Virus record (IMG/VR): IMGVR_UViG_3300008216_000072 | Location: 1-24,634 of that record | DNA length: 24,634 nt | Source of the DNA: a virus | Direction: 5' to 3' (one strand) | In this document: piece by piece, positions 7,558-15,378 of the stretch | Layout of the letters: the number at the start of each line of letters is the position of its first letter | Position numbering within the stretch: position 1 is the stretch's first letter | Translations under genes and position numbers: made by a program | Notes under the pieces: generated by a model | What the model was told of the DNA's origin: nothing | Databases searched by the model: none | Seen by the model: only the letters and a program-made list of their open reading frames with translations

Positions 7558-7907
7558 GTCTCTCCTCCTATCTTAGGATGATTACCATTGTGCATATTCT
7601 TCAAATTTTCTATATCAGACTCCAGTCTCGCAATAAGTGTCAGCATGGTGGCGGTTTCCCGAGCCTTAGCCTCACGCTCCTTGGGCGCTAGCATACCAGA
7701 CATCACTTCCAGACGTTGGGCATGATTCTGAATTGCGACCTCCTGTGTGTCCGTAGATTTGTCCAGTGACCGGATCCTAAGCTCAATATCGCTAATCTTC
7801 TCCACCAGAGACTTTATCTGATGACGGGCAATAGCTGCTGCTCCGGCTACTGAGAATAATATACCCCCTAGAGTGACTATTAACCGTATATCAATAGCAC
7901 CGTCCAC
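7554..7907 (-). CDS. Membrane-anchored coiled-coil protein of the lysis cluster
   Basis: A 117-aa protein. The longest frame would begin much further upstream, but its first 54 codons are just another gene read in the wrong frame, so I place the start at the GTG at 7907 (VDGAIDIRLIVTLGGILFSVAGAAAIARHQI), six bases after the preceding stop. It has one membrane helix near residues 8 to 25, then a long coiled coil (LVEKISDIELRIRSLDKSTDTQEVAIQNHAQRLEVM) and a polar tail. Phage proteins of this shape beside holins may act as antiholins, spanin-like linkers or regulators of lysis; which one is unknown. Its stop overlaps the holin start. Confidence 0.7.
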   Translation of the reverse strand: MDGAIDIRLIVTLGGILFSVAGAAAIARHQIKSLVEKISDIELRIRSLDKSTDTQEVAIQNHAQRLEVMSGMLAPKEREAKARETATMLTLIARLESDIENLKNMHNGNHPKIGGET

Positions 7908-7912
7908 CAGCT

Positions 7913-8077
7913 TTAGATGACACCTCTCTCTTTCAGGGCAAAACCGATAATTCCCCCGGCAATCCCAATAATAATAACCATGGGTTCGTCTATTAAAACA
8001 CCAACACCCATAACAGCGGCACCCATAGCCGCATAACTTGACGGTTCGGACAGACGTCCTTTCATCCACGCAACCAT
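7913..8077 (-). CDS. Small membrane protein, 54 aa
   Basis: A short gene found by hand. AGGAG lies 6 bases before the ATG, and the translation opens MVAWMKGRLSEPSSYAAMG. It carries one or two hydrophobic stretches: AAMGAAVMGVGVLI, then EPMVIIIGIAGGIIGFALKERGVI, with Glu/Lys at the turn and end. This is the shape of a small holin-like or pinholin-like peptide or a membrane accessory of the lysis module. The reading frame here explains the cysteine-rich nonsense that the overlapping frame would give. It stops five bases before the next GTG start. Confidence 0.75.
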   Translation of the reverse strand: MVAWMKGRLSEPSSYAAMGAAVMGVGVLIDEPMVIIIGIAGGIIGFALKERGVI

Positions 8078-8091
8078 ATCACTCTCCTAAC

Positions 8092-8280
8092 TTAGCAAAT
8101 TTTAAATGTTCCGCCGCGAAGGGCGTCCCCCATCCCGCGATTCTTACCCGTTGTAGATGTCGCCAAGGCGACATCCGGCGTCGGCTCTTCCTTGACATCG
8201 TTATAAGGAACAAAACCCTGATCCTTGACCACTATACCTTTCCGAGTCACCCCAACAGAATTACCCTTATTCCTAGCCAT
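8092..8280 (-). CDS. Small basic protein next to the portal gene
   Basis: A 62-aa basic protein (MARNKGNSVGVTRKGIVVKDQGFVPYNDV ... GKNRGMGDALRGGTFKIC) with AGGAG 6 bases before the ATG. It lies between the portal stop and the small membrane gene. I recall similar short proteins ending in RGMG.A.RGG.F beside the portal of many environmental phages; function is not known. There are no membrane segments. The single C-terminal Cys is probably incidental. Confidence 0.75.
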   Translation of the reverse strand: MARNKGNSVGVTRKGIVVKDQGFVPYNDVKEEPTPDVALATSTTGKNRGMGDALRGGTFKIC

Positions 8281-8289
8281 GTCTCACTC

Positions 8290-10719
8290 CTAGCCTCGTT
8301 GCTGCTGTTTCATAAGTTCACGCTCCTTGGCAGCGTTAATACGAGCTTGAACTATCTCTTCCTGGGATTGAATCCTGGCAGAACCAAGATTCACCGTATT
8401 TTGGGCCTTTTTCTGATCCAGAGCCAACCGTTCTTGGTCTATCTGGTTCTCTGCCGCGTCTCTTGCCGCCCTTATCTGTAAATCCTGTTCCTTCAATGCG
8501 ATAAGAGGATCCGGTTCCCCGCCGCCACTTATCTGCATACTCAGTGCCTTGACCTCTTGCATACCCTGAGCAACAAGTTGGGCCACTAAGCTTTCTATTT
8601 GCAAAGCTTGTTCTTCCGTTGGTGGCTGATCTCCCAGTTGCCCCCGCATTTCCATTATTACCTGCTCTTTTGCCTTAATAGATACATGCTCCATCACATG
8701 CTTTTGCAAAGACATGGTAACCGCAGGCATCTGGGCCACCATGGGAGAAGAACCAAATACAAGATGAGCCATGATATGTGCATCGTGGTTCTGTCCTTCA
8801 AAAACAACAAGTGGAACATTCTCTAAGGCTTCAGAATTTTCTGCCGCAGGATCCTTCGGCGTTGGGTCTCCCTGCTCTACAGGTTTCAGTATTGAATCAA
8901 CGTCCTTGATACCTATTGCCCGATACATCCTGCGATACGCTTCATACAGGTTATGAAGCTCCGGAGCAGACTGCGCGAGTTGCAACTCCGTTTGGGCAAG
9001 CGTGACACGTTGTGCCATTGAGAAGATATTCGGGTCGGAAACTGGAACAACATCAACCCTGTCATCAAAATCTTCCGCTTTAACAGTCCGCTCTGCACCG
9101 ACTACGTTGTAGGGATATTCGGGCGGAAGAGACTGTCCAAACACGTCTGACAGAAGATTAAACTCATCCTTCTGTGCATAATGCAGGCGCTTATGTATGG
9201 CGGACATGACTTTTGCGCCCTGCTCCAGCATTGCAATAGTTGTTCCTACTGCCGCCTGCTGGTTGCCGTCACCCACCTGCAAGTTTGAAACTGCTGCGAA
9301 CCTCTGGCCCGCTTCAACGCAAAACCCCATCAACTGATACAAAGTCTGATCGGCACCCTTGTACGGAAGAAGCATAAGAGAATCGCGGATGGCCCCTCCC
9401 GGTGCATCAACATCCCGGAATTCACCCGGAGACAGGGGCTCATCATCGTCCCGTATACGCAAACCACGGGCCTTGAATCCTGCCGGAAGATTAGCAAGAG
9501 TACCGGCATCTATAAGTTGACGAAGTGCGGCTGTCGCTGTGCGGCTCAAGCCGCCAATCATGTGTATCAGGCCAAGACCGTAGAATCCAAAACCGGGAAG
9601 AAATTTGAAATGTACAAAATACTGGTTCTTTCTACGGTTGGAATCGTCGGGATCATAGTTCCTTCGGACGCTTAAAAGCTTACTGTTGTTTTCTGATATC
9701 GTGACGACATACGGAAGCTTGATGCCCGTGGGCTCGCCGCCCTCGTCGGTGTCCTCGTATCCTTCCAAATCCAGATCTACGTGACATTCAAGAAGCGTTA
9801 CTTCCTGATCCAGGTGATTGGGGGATATTCCGGAGATCTCGTCCATCTCCTCACGGACCTGTGACGGATCCGACTGAGATGCTGTCACTTCTACGTCACG
9901 GTAAAAACCAGCAACCTGTTTTTTGCGTAGCTCGTTCTCACTTATCTGTATGATGTGCGTGACATTCTCCGCAGTCTCAAGATCCGTCGCCGTATACGGA
10001 ACAATCAACTGTTCGGCAGGAACAAATTTGCTTACCGCTCTTCCAAGGAATTCATCGTAATATACTTTTTTGAATGTAGAACCTGATAACGGTAAGTAAA
10101 ATAGCATCTGGTCAAATTCCGGCGTGTATTCTTTCATCACGCAGGTAATCTGATAATTCATAAAGTGGCGAACGCGCTCCGCCTGATCCTCTGCCTCTGG
10201 TGTTACCTTTCCTATTATTTCTGTTCTTACGGGACCACCCGATGGAAGAAGTTCTCCGAAAGCCTGCGCCTGAAACTGCGTTACGGCTTCCGCGAGTAGC
10301 GGATGCGTTACACCTGTTGCGCCCCTGAAGGGCTCAGATCTGTCCTCGTACTTGAACCCAAGAAGTTCAAGACCCGTCCGGTAGGTATCCTCCCAGTCCT
10401 TGCGACCATCCTTGTTCGCCTCATACTGGGCCATCAAGTCCGAAGAAATCCGGGATGAAGACGTGTCGGAAAGGCTTTCCGCCAAGTTATCATAGAAATC
10501 TCCAGTATCGGAAGAAGGTGCGCGGGGATCAAAATCGACAACAACGCCGCCATCGTCCTCCAGTTCGATATTAAGACCTGGAGCTTCTATAAGTGTGTCG
10601 TCCTTCACAGGTACCTCGGCGGCGGGGCCTTCCTCTAGTTCAACAGGAGGAATCGCATCCCGGCGCTCTACAAGGGAGGCCGTACCAAAATTACTTCTGG
10701 GGAGGGGGGTGCTAGCCAT
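8290..10719 (-). CDS. Portal protein, P22-like
   Basis: An 809-aa portal subunit; a ring of these forms the DNA channel at one capsid vertex and docks the terminase. The first ~85 residues are acidic and probably disordered. The core begins near SDLMAQYEANKDGRKDWEDTYRTGLELLG, followed by EDRSEPFRGATGVTHPLLAEAVTQFQAQAFGELLP, the conserved region that identifies this family, and FYLPLSGSTFKKVYYD. A helical part around NQQAAVGTTIAMLEQGAKVMSAIHKRLH is also typical. The C-terminus is a long Gln/Glu/Lys/Arg coiled coil, comparable to the barrel of the P22 portal. The start overlaps or abuts the upstream gene's stop, with GAGAAGG upstream. Confidence 0.88.
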   Translation of the reverse strand: MASTPLPRSNFGTASLVERRDAIPPVELEEGPAAEVPVKDDTLIEAPGLNIELEDDGGVVVDFDPRAPSSDTGDFYDNLAESLSDTSSSRISSDLMAQYEANKDGRKDWEDTYRTGLELLGFKYEDRSEPFRGATGVTHPLLAEAVTQFQAQAFGELLPSGGPVRTEIIGKVTPEAEDQAERVRHFMNYQITCVMKEYTPEFDQMLFYLPLSGSTFKKVYYDEFLGRAVSKFVPAEQLIVPYTATDLETAENVTHIIQISENELRKKQVAGFYRDVEVTASQSDPSQVREEMDEISGISPNHLDQEVTLLECHVDLDLEGYEDTDEGGEPTGIKLPYVVTISENNSKLLSVRRNYDPDDSNRRKNQYFVHFKFLPGFGFYGLGLIHMIGGLSRTATAALRQLIDAGTLANLPAGFKARGLRIRDDDEPLSPGEFRDVDAPGGAIRDSLMLLPYKGADQTLYQLMGFCVEAGQRFAAVSNLQVGDGNQQAAVGTTIAMLEQGAKVMSAIHKRLHYAQKDEFNLLSDVFGQSLPPEYPYNVVGAERTVKAEDFDDRVDVVPVSDPNIFSMAQRVTLAQTELQLAQSAPELHNLYEAYRRMYRAIGIKDVDSILKPVEQGDPTPKDPAAENSEALENVPLVVFEGQNHDAHIMAHLVFGSSPMVAQMPAVTMSLQKHVMEHVSIKAKEQVIMEMRGQLGDQPPTEEQALQIESLVAQLVAQGMQEVKALSMQISGGGEPDPLIALKEQDLQIRAARDAAENQIDQERLALDQKKAQNTVNLGSARIQSQEEIVQARINAAKERELMKQQQRG

Positions 10720-10720
10720 T

Positions 10721-11470
10721 CTAGTACCTTCTCAGGGCCATAATCCCACCGTTTCGCATTCCGCGTAGGTCTTCTATGTCTCGATCCGCAGGACGATCCG
10801 AAAGAGGAGGATTTAAGCGGCCATACCAAGTTTGAAACAGGGTCCGGAATTGTTCGTCTGTCATCGGCGGCGCTTTATTGAAATCCTTCAGTTGGTAAGC
10901 TGGAGTCCCAAGCAGTTCCGGGTCTTCTTCTGTTATAGTTCTTCCTCCTTGAAGAGCCCTCCACCCCTGCTCACTCACGCCCATGGTAGGCTGCCGCCGC
11001 TGAAACTCGGGAAAACTACCGGCTTCTAGGGCATCCCGATACACCTTCTCGCGTGGATTAACAGCAGGCGACGTCGGCACCTCCACCCCGCGACCGAAAA
11101 GACGATTCCAACGATTCATTATACTCTCGTATGCAGGGGGGGATTCTCTAAATACATGATCGTACTCACCAGCTTCTGCTCTACGCCTTACTTCCATCTC
11201 AGCCCTTCGCACCTCAGCGTCACTACGTGTAAGAAGATCCGCTACCGTGGCGTCTCCGGCCTCGGTCATCTCCGCAATAAAATTTATAGCGGCCTGTCTG
11301 GATAGCTTGTCAGGGTATGTATACCCTTCCACCAAATCTCCGTCTGCATATCCGAGAGGGCGAAAGCCCATCATACCGCCGTTACGCATTCCAACGGCCT
11401 GTCTGTACCGCTCCGCCGCAGCGATGCCTTCCGGCGTATAGGGAAATTCCCTGCCCATTACATTTGGCAT
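10721..11470 (-). CDS. Hypothetical 249-aa protein with a repeated GMRNGG motif
   Basis: Unrecognised function. The sequence MRNGGMMGFRPLGYADGD at about residues 28-45 is a motif I recall from many marine phage proteins of unknown role, and a second copy, GMRNGGIMALRRY, ends the protein. Between them is a charged helical region (AAINFIAEMTEAGDATVADLLTRSDAEVRRAEMEVRRRAEAGEYDHVF) and a proline-rich part. A strong AAGGAG lies before the ATG. The gene sits directly upstream of the portal in a series of poorly characterised genes between terL and portal, so an internal head or ejected protein is possible. Confidence 0.7.
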   Translation of the reverse strand: MPNVMGREFPYTPEGIAAAERYRQAVGMRNGGMMGFRPLGYADGDLVEGYTYPDKLSRQAAINFIAEMTEAGDATVADLLTRSDAEVRRAEMEVRRRAEAGEYDHVFRESPPAYESIMNRWNRLFGRGVEVPTSPAVNPREKVYRDALEAGSFPEFQRRQPTMGVSEQGWRALQGGRTITEEDPELLGTPAYQLKDFNKAPPMTDEQFRTLFQTWYGRLNPPLSDRPADRDIEDLRGMRNGGIMALRRY

Positions 11471-11471
11471 T

Positions 11472-11618
11472 CTAGGTTCTCCTTTTTGTCGTCTTCTTCT
11501 CCGCGCCCTTCACTGTACCCTTATTCAGGGAAGCGTAAAAGACACTGGAGCCTTTTTTCTTACCATACGTATTAGTCATCGCACCCTTTATCTTTGCACC
11601 TTTTTTAGTTAAAGGCAT
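11472..11618 (-). CDS. Small basic protein (MPLTKKG family)
   Basis: A 48-aa, very basic protein, start MPLTKKGAKIKGAMTNTYGKKKG. This start is chosen because its ATG overlaps the TAA of the preceding gene (TAATG) and because MPLTKKG.KI...M...YG..KG..VFYAS.NKGT is a family pattern I recall from small phage and cellular proteins. The longer reading would add 25 residues that merely overlap the upstream gene. High Lys/Arg content suggests nucleic-acid or capsid-interior binding, but no role is established. Confidence 0.78.
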   Translation of the reverse strand: MPLTKKGAKIKGAMTNTYGKKKGSSVFYASLNKGTVKGAEKKTTKRRT

Positions 11619-12589
11619 TACCGCCCCCCTAGTGGAATTTTGAACCGTGCCATGCCGCTTACGTTGCTTGGGGCACCGTAAAGATTTTCCCAAACACCCT
11701 CCATGGAAACGATGCCGGGCCCTAGAGGGGCTTCAAGATTAGCGCCGAGGCCCTTGCTCGTGCCGAGATCCTGCATGTCCTCGAACCATGCACCAATACC
11801 AAGGTTTCCTTTCCCAACGGGCCTATCGTAGCCAAGATTAAACCTTGTGACACGCGGGTCTTGGGCCGTGGGCCGCTCTTCCTGACCAACGAATTGTGGG
11901 AATAAGGTTTTCATAAACTCTCGGCTTACATCGAACGAACCAATGCCCCCGAGCACCGGGCCCTGAACTCCAAGACCCAACCTTTTTCGCCTCTGCTCTA
12001 CATCCGAATTCGTGTAATATCTTCTGTTAGCTTCCGGTATGACGTTCTGTCTGGTTCTTGCTCCCTCACCAAAAAGAGTAAAAGGACCCAGGTTGAAGGA
12101 GCCCCTATACTCGGTGCCCTCTCCTCCCGGAAACGTGCTTTCCATAAAATGGGCGCGTAACACGTCGCCAATACCACCTTCAACTCTATCATGGACCTCG
12201 CGTCCCTCCTCCGGAAGAAGGACTTCTCTGGAATAACCAACATAGGGTTCTCCCCCCCGTTCGGGAATACCCACATAAAGGCTCGCGTCCTTCTCCCTCG
12301 ACAAAGGGTCTATCCGCGCCTTAAGGGAAGCTTCCGGAAGGTTCTGTCTCGGTGGCACAAGGCCAAATTCAGCAGAAGGTGTTTTAGAGGGTGTTCCGGA
12401 GAGATGGGCCTCATAAGCCCGCCATGCCCGAAGTTTCATCATATACTCAGATGCTGTATCATTAATCAGGTCAGGCAGGTCAGGCCGATCCGGCGGGGTT
12501 GGATCGTGCTCTCCGGGGGTTTTAACGTGGCGGGCGATGACTTCAGGATCCAAATTGCCCCGCTCGCCCAGATATACACGAGATGCCAT
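11618..12589 (-). CDS. Hypothetical 323-aa protein, C-terminal half beta-barrel-like
   Basis: No family recognised. Residues 1 to about 130 are charged and proline-rich with no obvious fold (ERGNLDPEVIARHVKTPGEHDPTPPDRPDLPDL). From about 155 the sequence turns into regular strand-and-turn blocks: EYRGSFNLGPFTLFGEGARTRQN, RLGLGVQGPVLGGIGSFDVSREF, VTRFNLGYDRPVGKGNLGIGAWFED, GLGANLEAPLGPGIVSMEGVWE and a final ARFKIPLGGR. This resembles the alternating hairpins of outer-membrane-like barrels. There is no signal peptide, so if barrel-like it would be delivered in the virion rather than exported. The start has only a weak binding site, and the stop overlaps the next start. Confidence 0.65.
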   Translation of the reverse strand: MASRVYLGERGNLDPEVIARHVKTPGEHDPTPPDRPDLPDLINDTASEYMMKLRAWRAYEAHLSGTPSKTPSAEFGLVPPRQNLPEASLKARIDPLSREKDASLYVGIPERGGEPYVGYSREVLLPEEGREVHDRVEGGIGDVLRAHFMESTFPGGEGTEYRGSFNLGPFTLFGEGARTRQNVIPEANRRYYTNSDVEQRRKRLGLGVQGPVLGGIGSFDVSREFMKTLFPQFVGQEERPTAQDPRVTRFNLGYDRPVGKGNLGIGAWFEDMQDLGTSKGLGANLEAPLGPGIVSMEGVWENLYGAPSNVSGMARFKIPLGGR

Positions 12590-12595
12590 AATCTA

Positions 12596-13174
12596 TTACT
12601 CGCCGTTGATCTCTAGCAGCGTTTTCTCAACATCTTCAATGGTCGCTCCGAGAGCGGCATCATAGGCTGTCAGAACGGCATACATCTTACCGTTTTGGGA
12701 TGTGTGGACTACCGACTCAACATTGTCCTCAATCGCCCGGACAAGAATGTCCACTACCCGCTTATGCCATTTGTTGAAGTTATCAATGAACGTACTTGAT
12801 ATCGCGGCTCGCCTTGCATCTGCAATGTAATCCGTCACCGTTTCATTAAGATTGTGCGACAGCAGTGAGTGCATTTCCGCGTCAGATAGTTCATTGAAGT
12901 CTGTGGCCTTGACCAGTTCTTCCAGACTTTCTTGAAACGCTGAGAACTTTATGAGCAAGAACTTCTTGGCAGTCGGCGTTACATCTAACTGCGGGATAAC
13001 AAGCTGCAACCACGTATCCGCGTGGGTGAACAGTGAATGATTCAACAGCACTGCCTTATTGATTCCGCCGGACGCTAGTTCTTGTCGTTCAAGATGGTTC
13101 TGCACCAACATGACGCCCATCGGACTAAGGCCCGTAATGAACGCCACCATAATGGCTGCAATACTCTTAGACAT
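12596..13174 (-). CDS. Hypothetical protein with an N-terminal membrane anchor
   Basis: A 192-aa protein with one hydrophobic helix at about residues 5-24 (IAAIMVAFITGLSPMGVMLV), then a long helical, mixed-charge domain (KFSAFQESLEELVKATDFNELSDAEMHSLLSHNLNETVTDYIADARRAAISSTFIDNFNKWHKRVVDIL). The AAGGAG 6 bases before the ATG is strong. The layout, one N-terminal anchor and a soluble helical bundle, would fit an inner-membrane protein with a cytoplasmic or periplasmic domain, perhaps part of superinfection exclusion or DNA entry, but no motif shows this. It lies in the accessory run between terL and portal. Confidence 0.65.
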   Translation of the reverse strand: MSKSIAAIMVAFITGLSPMGVMLVQNHLERQELASGGINKAVLLNHSLFTHADTWLQLVIPQLDVTPTAKKFLLIKFSAFQESLEELVKATDFNELSDAEMHSLLSHNLNETVTDYIADARRAAISSTFIDNFNKWHKRVVDILVRAIEDNVESVVHTSQNGKMYAVLTAYDAALGATIEDVEKTLLEINGE

Positions 13175-13201
13175 TGTGATCTCCTTACAAGCTCGTCGCA
13201 G

Positions 13202-13423
13202 CTATCCTTGTACTTCCACTTTTGACTCTGTTTCTATCCACACTTTGGCTCCACAGGACAAAGGTTTATCGGGTCGGTATATTACTTTGCAGGGACCACT
13301 AATTAACACTTCGCGCCCATACTTGTTGTCCTTGTATGTCTTGGCAGTAATGACAGGATTACGTTCGCCCGTCTTATGATTACGTTTTATAACGTGCTGG
13401 TTAACATGAACGTAAGTCTTCAT
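13202..13423 (-). CDS. Small 73-aa protein, conserved-looking
   Basis: Sequence opens MKTYVHVNQHVIKRNHKTGERNPVITAKTYKDN and ends with a compact beta part (REVLISGPCKVIYRPDKPLSCGAKVWIETESKVEVQG). I recall near-identical small proteins (MKTYVHVNQH...GPC.V.YRPDKPLSCGA.VWIET) from many phages and prophages, so this is a real conserved family, but I know of no assigned function. The two cysteines, each in a GPC or SCG turn, are part of the recalled pattern. A GTG one codon upstream overlaps the preceding stop (TAGTG) and could also be used. Confidence 0.8.
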   Translation of the reverse strand: MKTYVHVNQHVIKRNHKTGERNPVITAKTYKDNKYGREVLISGPCKVIYRPDKPLSCGAKVWIETESKVEVQG

Positions 13424-13425
13424 CA

Positions 13426-13590
13426 CTAAACACCCGGTCCCGGCCAGCTACTCGGGGCCCCTTGGCAGCAATCCCCATCCGCTACGCACTTGCAATCCAC
13501 GCACTGGTAGTGCCCATGGACAAATACTTTCGGTTTGTCGCATCCGCAAACCGGACATCTCGGAGAAGGCATCTTTGGTTGTGTATTCAT
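13426..13590 (-). CDS. Small zinc-ribbon-like protein, 54 aa
   Basis: Short gene found by hand, between the tagged 593-aa protein and the 73-aa gene. After MNTQPKMPSPR comes CPVCGC, then VFVHGHYQCVDCKC and DCCQG: two CxxC pairs spaced like a zinc ribbon, with His residues between. I recall small phage proteins with this CP.C...VFVHGH.QC..C pattern. A zinc-binding regulatory or adaptor role is likely from the motif; the partner is unknown. The start follows the upstream stop by 3 bases, with GGGTAGG just before it, and the stop overlaps the next GTG by one base. Confidence 0.78.
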   Translation of the reverse strand: MNTQPKMPSPRCPVCGCDKPKVFVHGHYQCVDCKCVADGDCCQGAPSSWPGPGV

Positions 13591-13593
13591 GGC

Positions 13594-15375
13594 CTACCCT
13601 ATCAGCCTTGCACTCTCATACAATGGCTTGTCTACAAAACCGCCGGATACGTAACCTTCTCTATCATCCACTGATTTAATATAAAGGTCCTTAATCTCAT
13701 CAATAATAGAACGAGGCGATTCCGTTCCTGAAACAACAATATCTTCGTCCCAACGCGGTCCACCAGTTTGCGAGTGCATGTATTCCCGTTCTGGAGTATC
13801 CGGTAAATAATGATCGGATAAACGAACTTCAAAACGTCTGTCTGGTGAAACAATGTATCGACTGGAGCGCCGTTTATCACGGCCCTTGGACGCATATCTG
13901 ACTGTCCATCCCTCTTTCTTCAGGGCTCGCGGGACGGCTTCCATATTTGCACGGGCTATCTCTCTCTGTAAGTAACCAATCCCCATGTGTTCTATTAAGT
14001 TCATCCGTGAGGCTATTTCACCGACAGCTTTCTTATTCCAGAGCCCTTCCTCATCGAGTCCTTGTAAGGCTTCGCCACGCTCACGTATTGCAGCCTCGTT
14101 AGAACGCCTAGCTTCTTCTTCCAATTTATGCCTTTTTTTTGCCTCAAACTTTCTAATAGCATGTCCGGGCTGCCGAGAAGCTAATGGGTCGGGTTTCTGA
14201 TCGTAAACTCGGCGCTGCCGCGCAGACCCGAACTTTGCTGAACCTTCAAGAAATGCTATGCCATCCGAACGCAGTTCCTCGGGCCAATACTCGTTTCGCA
14301 CCAAGTCATTAACTGCGTTTCTCGGCTTACTCTTCTGCGTTCTTGTTTCATATAAATTAAGTAGTTCACCTCGTTGCGCCCCCGTAAGGGGCAAATCGTC
14401 TACCGGCCAAGGGTTTCTGAGGAGGTCGTCTTCTGAGATACCCATTGCTTCTCCCAAAGAAGCAATACCCTGTTGCGGTTTCGCTACGGTGCCGACAATT
14501 TTTTCCCACACCTTGGGGGGAATGACAGTAGGTCCCGCATGCTCGGCAAACGTCTGTAAAAACTCTCCCAGACCTTCTTGCTGTCCAGGAGAAAGAAGGC
14601 TGTAGTATCGTTCTACGGAATCGAGAATACGAAGTGGTAAGTTGACCTTACCAACACGTCTAAATATCTTACGGAGTATCTGACCCTTGCCCTGTCGTGT
14701 TTGAAGCCCCCGACCTCTCACCGGCTCTTCGGGCCGTTGTTCGGGCAATCGTTCGTCGTACCAAAGTCTGAGTATTTCTGAAATTAAAGGCACGCCCTCC
14801 AAAACGGCGGGTACATTCCGCGCCAGATTCCCCGCCGGGGTCTCATATGGAGACCATCCTGGCGGGGTGGTTAGTTCTTCAGGTCCGGGCTGGTCCGTGG
14901 GCCGTGGTTTACCTAAACTCGAAACAGGAACCTCTTGCCAGTCCAAAACAGCGCGGGAAGTATCCGACTTCGGGCGAAACACATTGCCCCGGTACACCTT
15001 GATTATATTTTCAAGCGGGATTTGTCCACGAACCCCGAACTCAGGTCCTGATGCACCCTGTTGAGGAACCGAATCGGAAGGCTTTCTTATACCAACTACA
15101 TATGCAGGAGATTCCGGGGTAGCCTTAAAGTCACGCGGAGCAAAATCGTGGGCGTACATTTCAGCCGTGCGAGGATTTGTGGAAAATATGGTTAAACCCT
15201 TCTGGCTTTCTCCTATGTTGTACTCACCCTTGCTGGCTAAAAAACCTTGTTCTAAAAGATTCTTGTACTCACCCCCGCTCATGCCGCGCCAGAGTATTCC
15301 TTCCTGCGGTTCTGGAGGAACGCGACCCAGCTTGAGTTTATACTCAAGGCTGTCGGGGTCTATGTAATCAGCCAT
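13594..15375 (-). CDS. Large virion-region protein with an ADP-ribosyltransferase-like N-terminus and C-terminal tag
   Basis: A 593-aa protein. Residues 25-133 have the layout of ADP-ribosyltransferase (ART) folds: first strand ILWRGMS (R30), then EQGFLASKG, then LTIFSTNPRTAEMYA (S65, T66, Y74), strand AYVVGIRKP, and finally PEFGVRGQIPLENIIKVYRG, where E112 sits about where the ART catalytic Glu would. This R-S/T-E order is inferred from pattern, not from a search. The middle is charged and helical. About residues 480-575 form another conserved-looking domain (RRSSRYIVSPDRRFEVRLSDHYLP). The last residues, GGFVDKPLYESARLIG, match the end of the neighbouring 757-aa protein. If it is packaged like T4 Alt it could modify host proteins on entry. 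Alternatively it is an inactive structural fold. Confidence 0.75.
   Translation of the reverse strand: MADYIDPDSLEYKLKLGRVPPEPQEGILWRGMSGGEYKNLLEQGFLASKGEYNIGESQKGLTIFSTNPRTAEMYAHDFAPRDFKATPESPAYVVGIRKPSDSVPQQGASGPEFGVRGQIPLENIIKVYRGNVFRPKSDTSRAVLDWQEVPVSSLGKPRPTDQPGPEELTTPPGWSPYETPAGNLARNVPAVLEGVPLISEILRLWYDERLPEQRPEEPVRGRGLQTRQGKGQILRKIFRRVGKVNLPLRILDSVERYYSLLSPGQQEGLGEFLQTFAEHAGPTVIPPKVWEKIVGTVAKPQQGIASLGEAMGISEDDLLRNPWPVDDLPLTGAQRGELLNLYETRTQKSKPRNAVNDLVRNEYWPEELRSDGIAFLEGSAKFGSARQRRVYDQKPDPLASRQPGHAIRKFEAKKRHKLEEEARRSNEAAIRERGEALQGLDEEGLWNKKAVGEIASRMNLIEHMGIGYLQREIARANMEAVPRALKKEGWTVRYASKGRDKRRSSRYIVSPDRRFEVRLSDHYLPDTPEREYMHSQTGGPRWDEDIVVSGTESPRSIIDEIKDLYIKSVDDREGYVSGGFVDKPLYESARLIG
13619..13645 (-). 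repeat. 27-bp identical repeat, copy 1 (C-terminal tag code)
   Basis: Identical to 15404-15430. It encodes the GGFVDKPLY core of the C-terminal tag of the 593-aa protein. Similarity continues with scattered changes through the stop codon and into the following TAGGCCATG junction, so the whole gene end appears to be a shared cassette. Confidence 0.9.
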
Positions 15376-15378
15376 GGC

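Noticed and set aside
7908-8069. N-terminal extension of the coiled-coil lysis protein (Cys/Tyr/Arg-rich)
   Set aside because: This is the 54-aa membrane gene read in a wrong frame; the composition is implausible.
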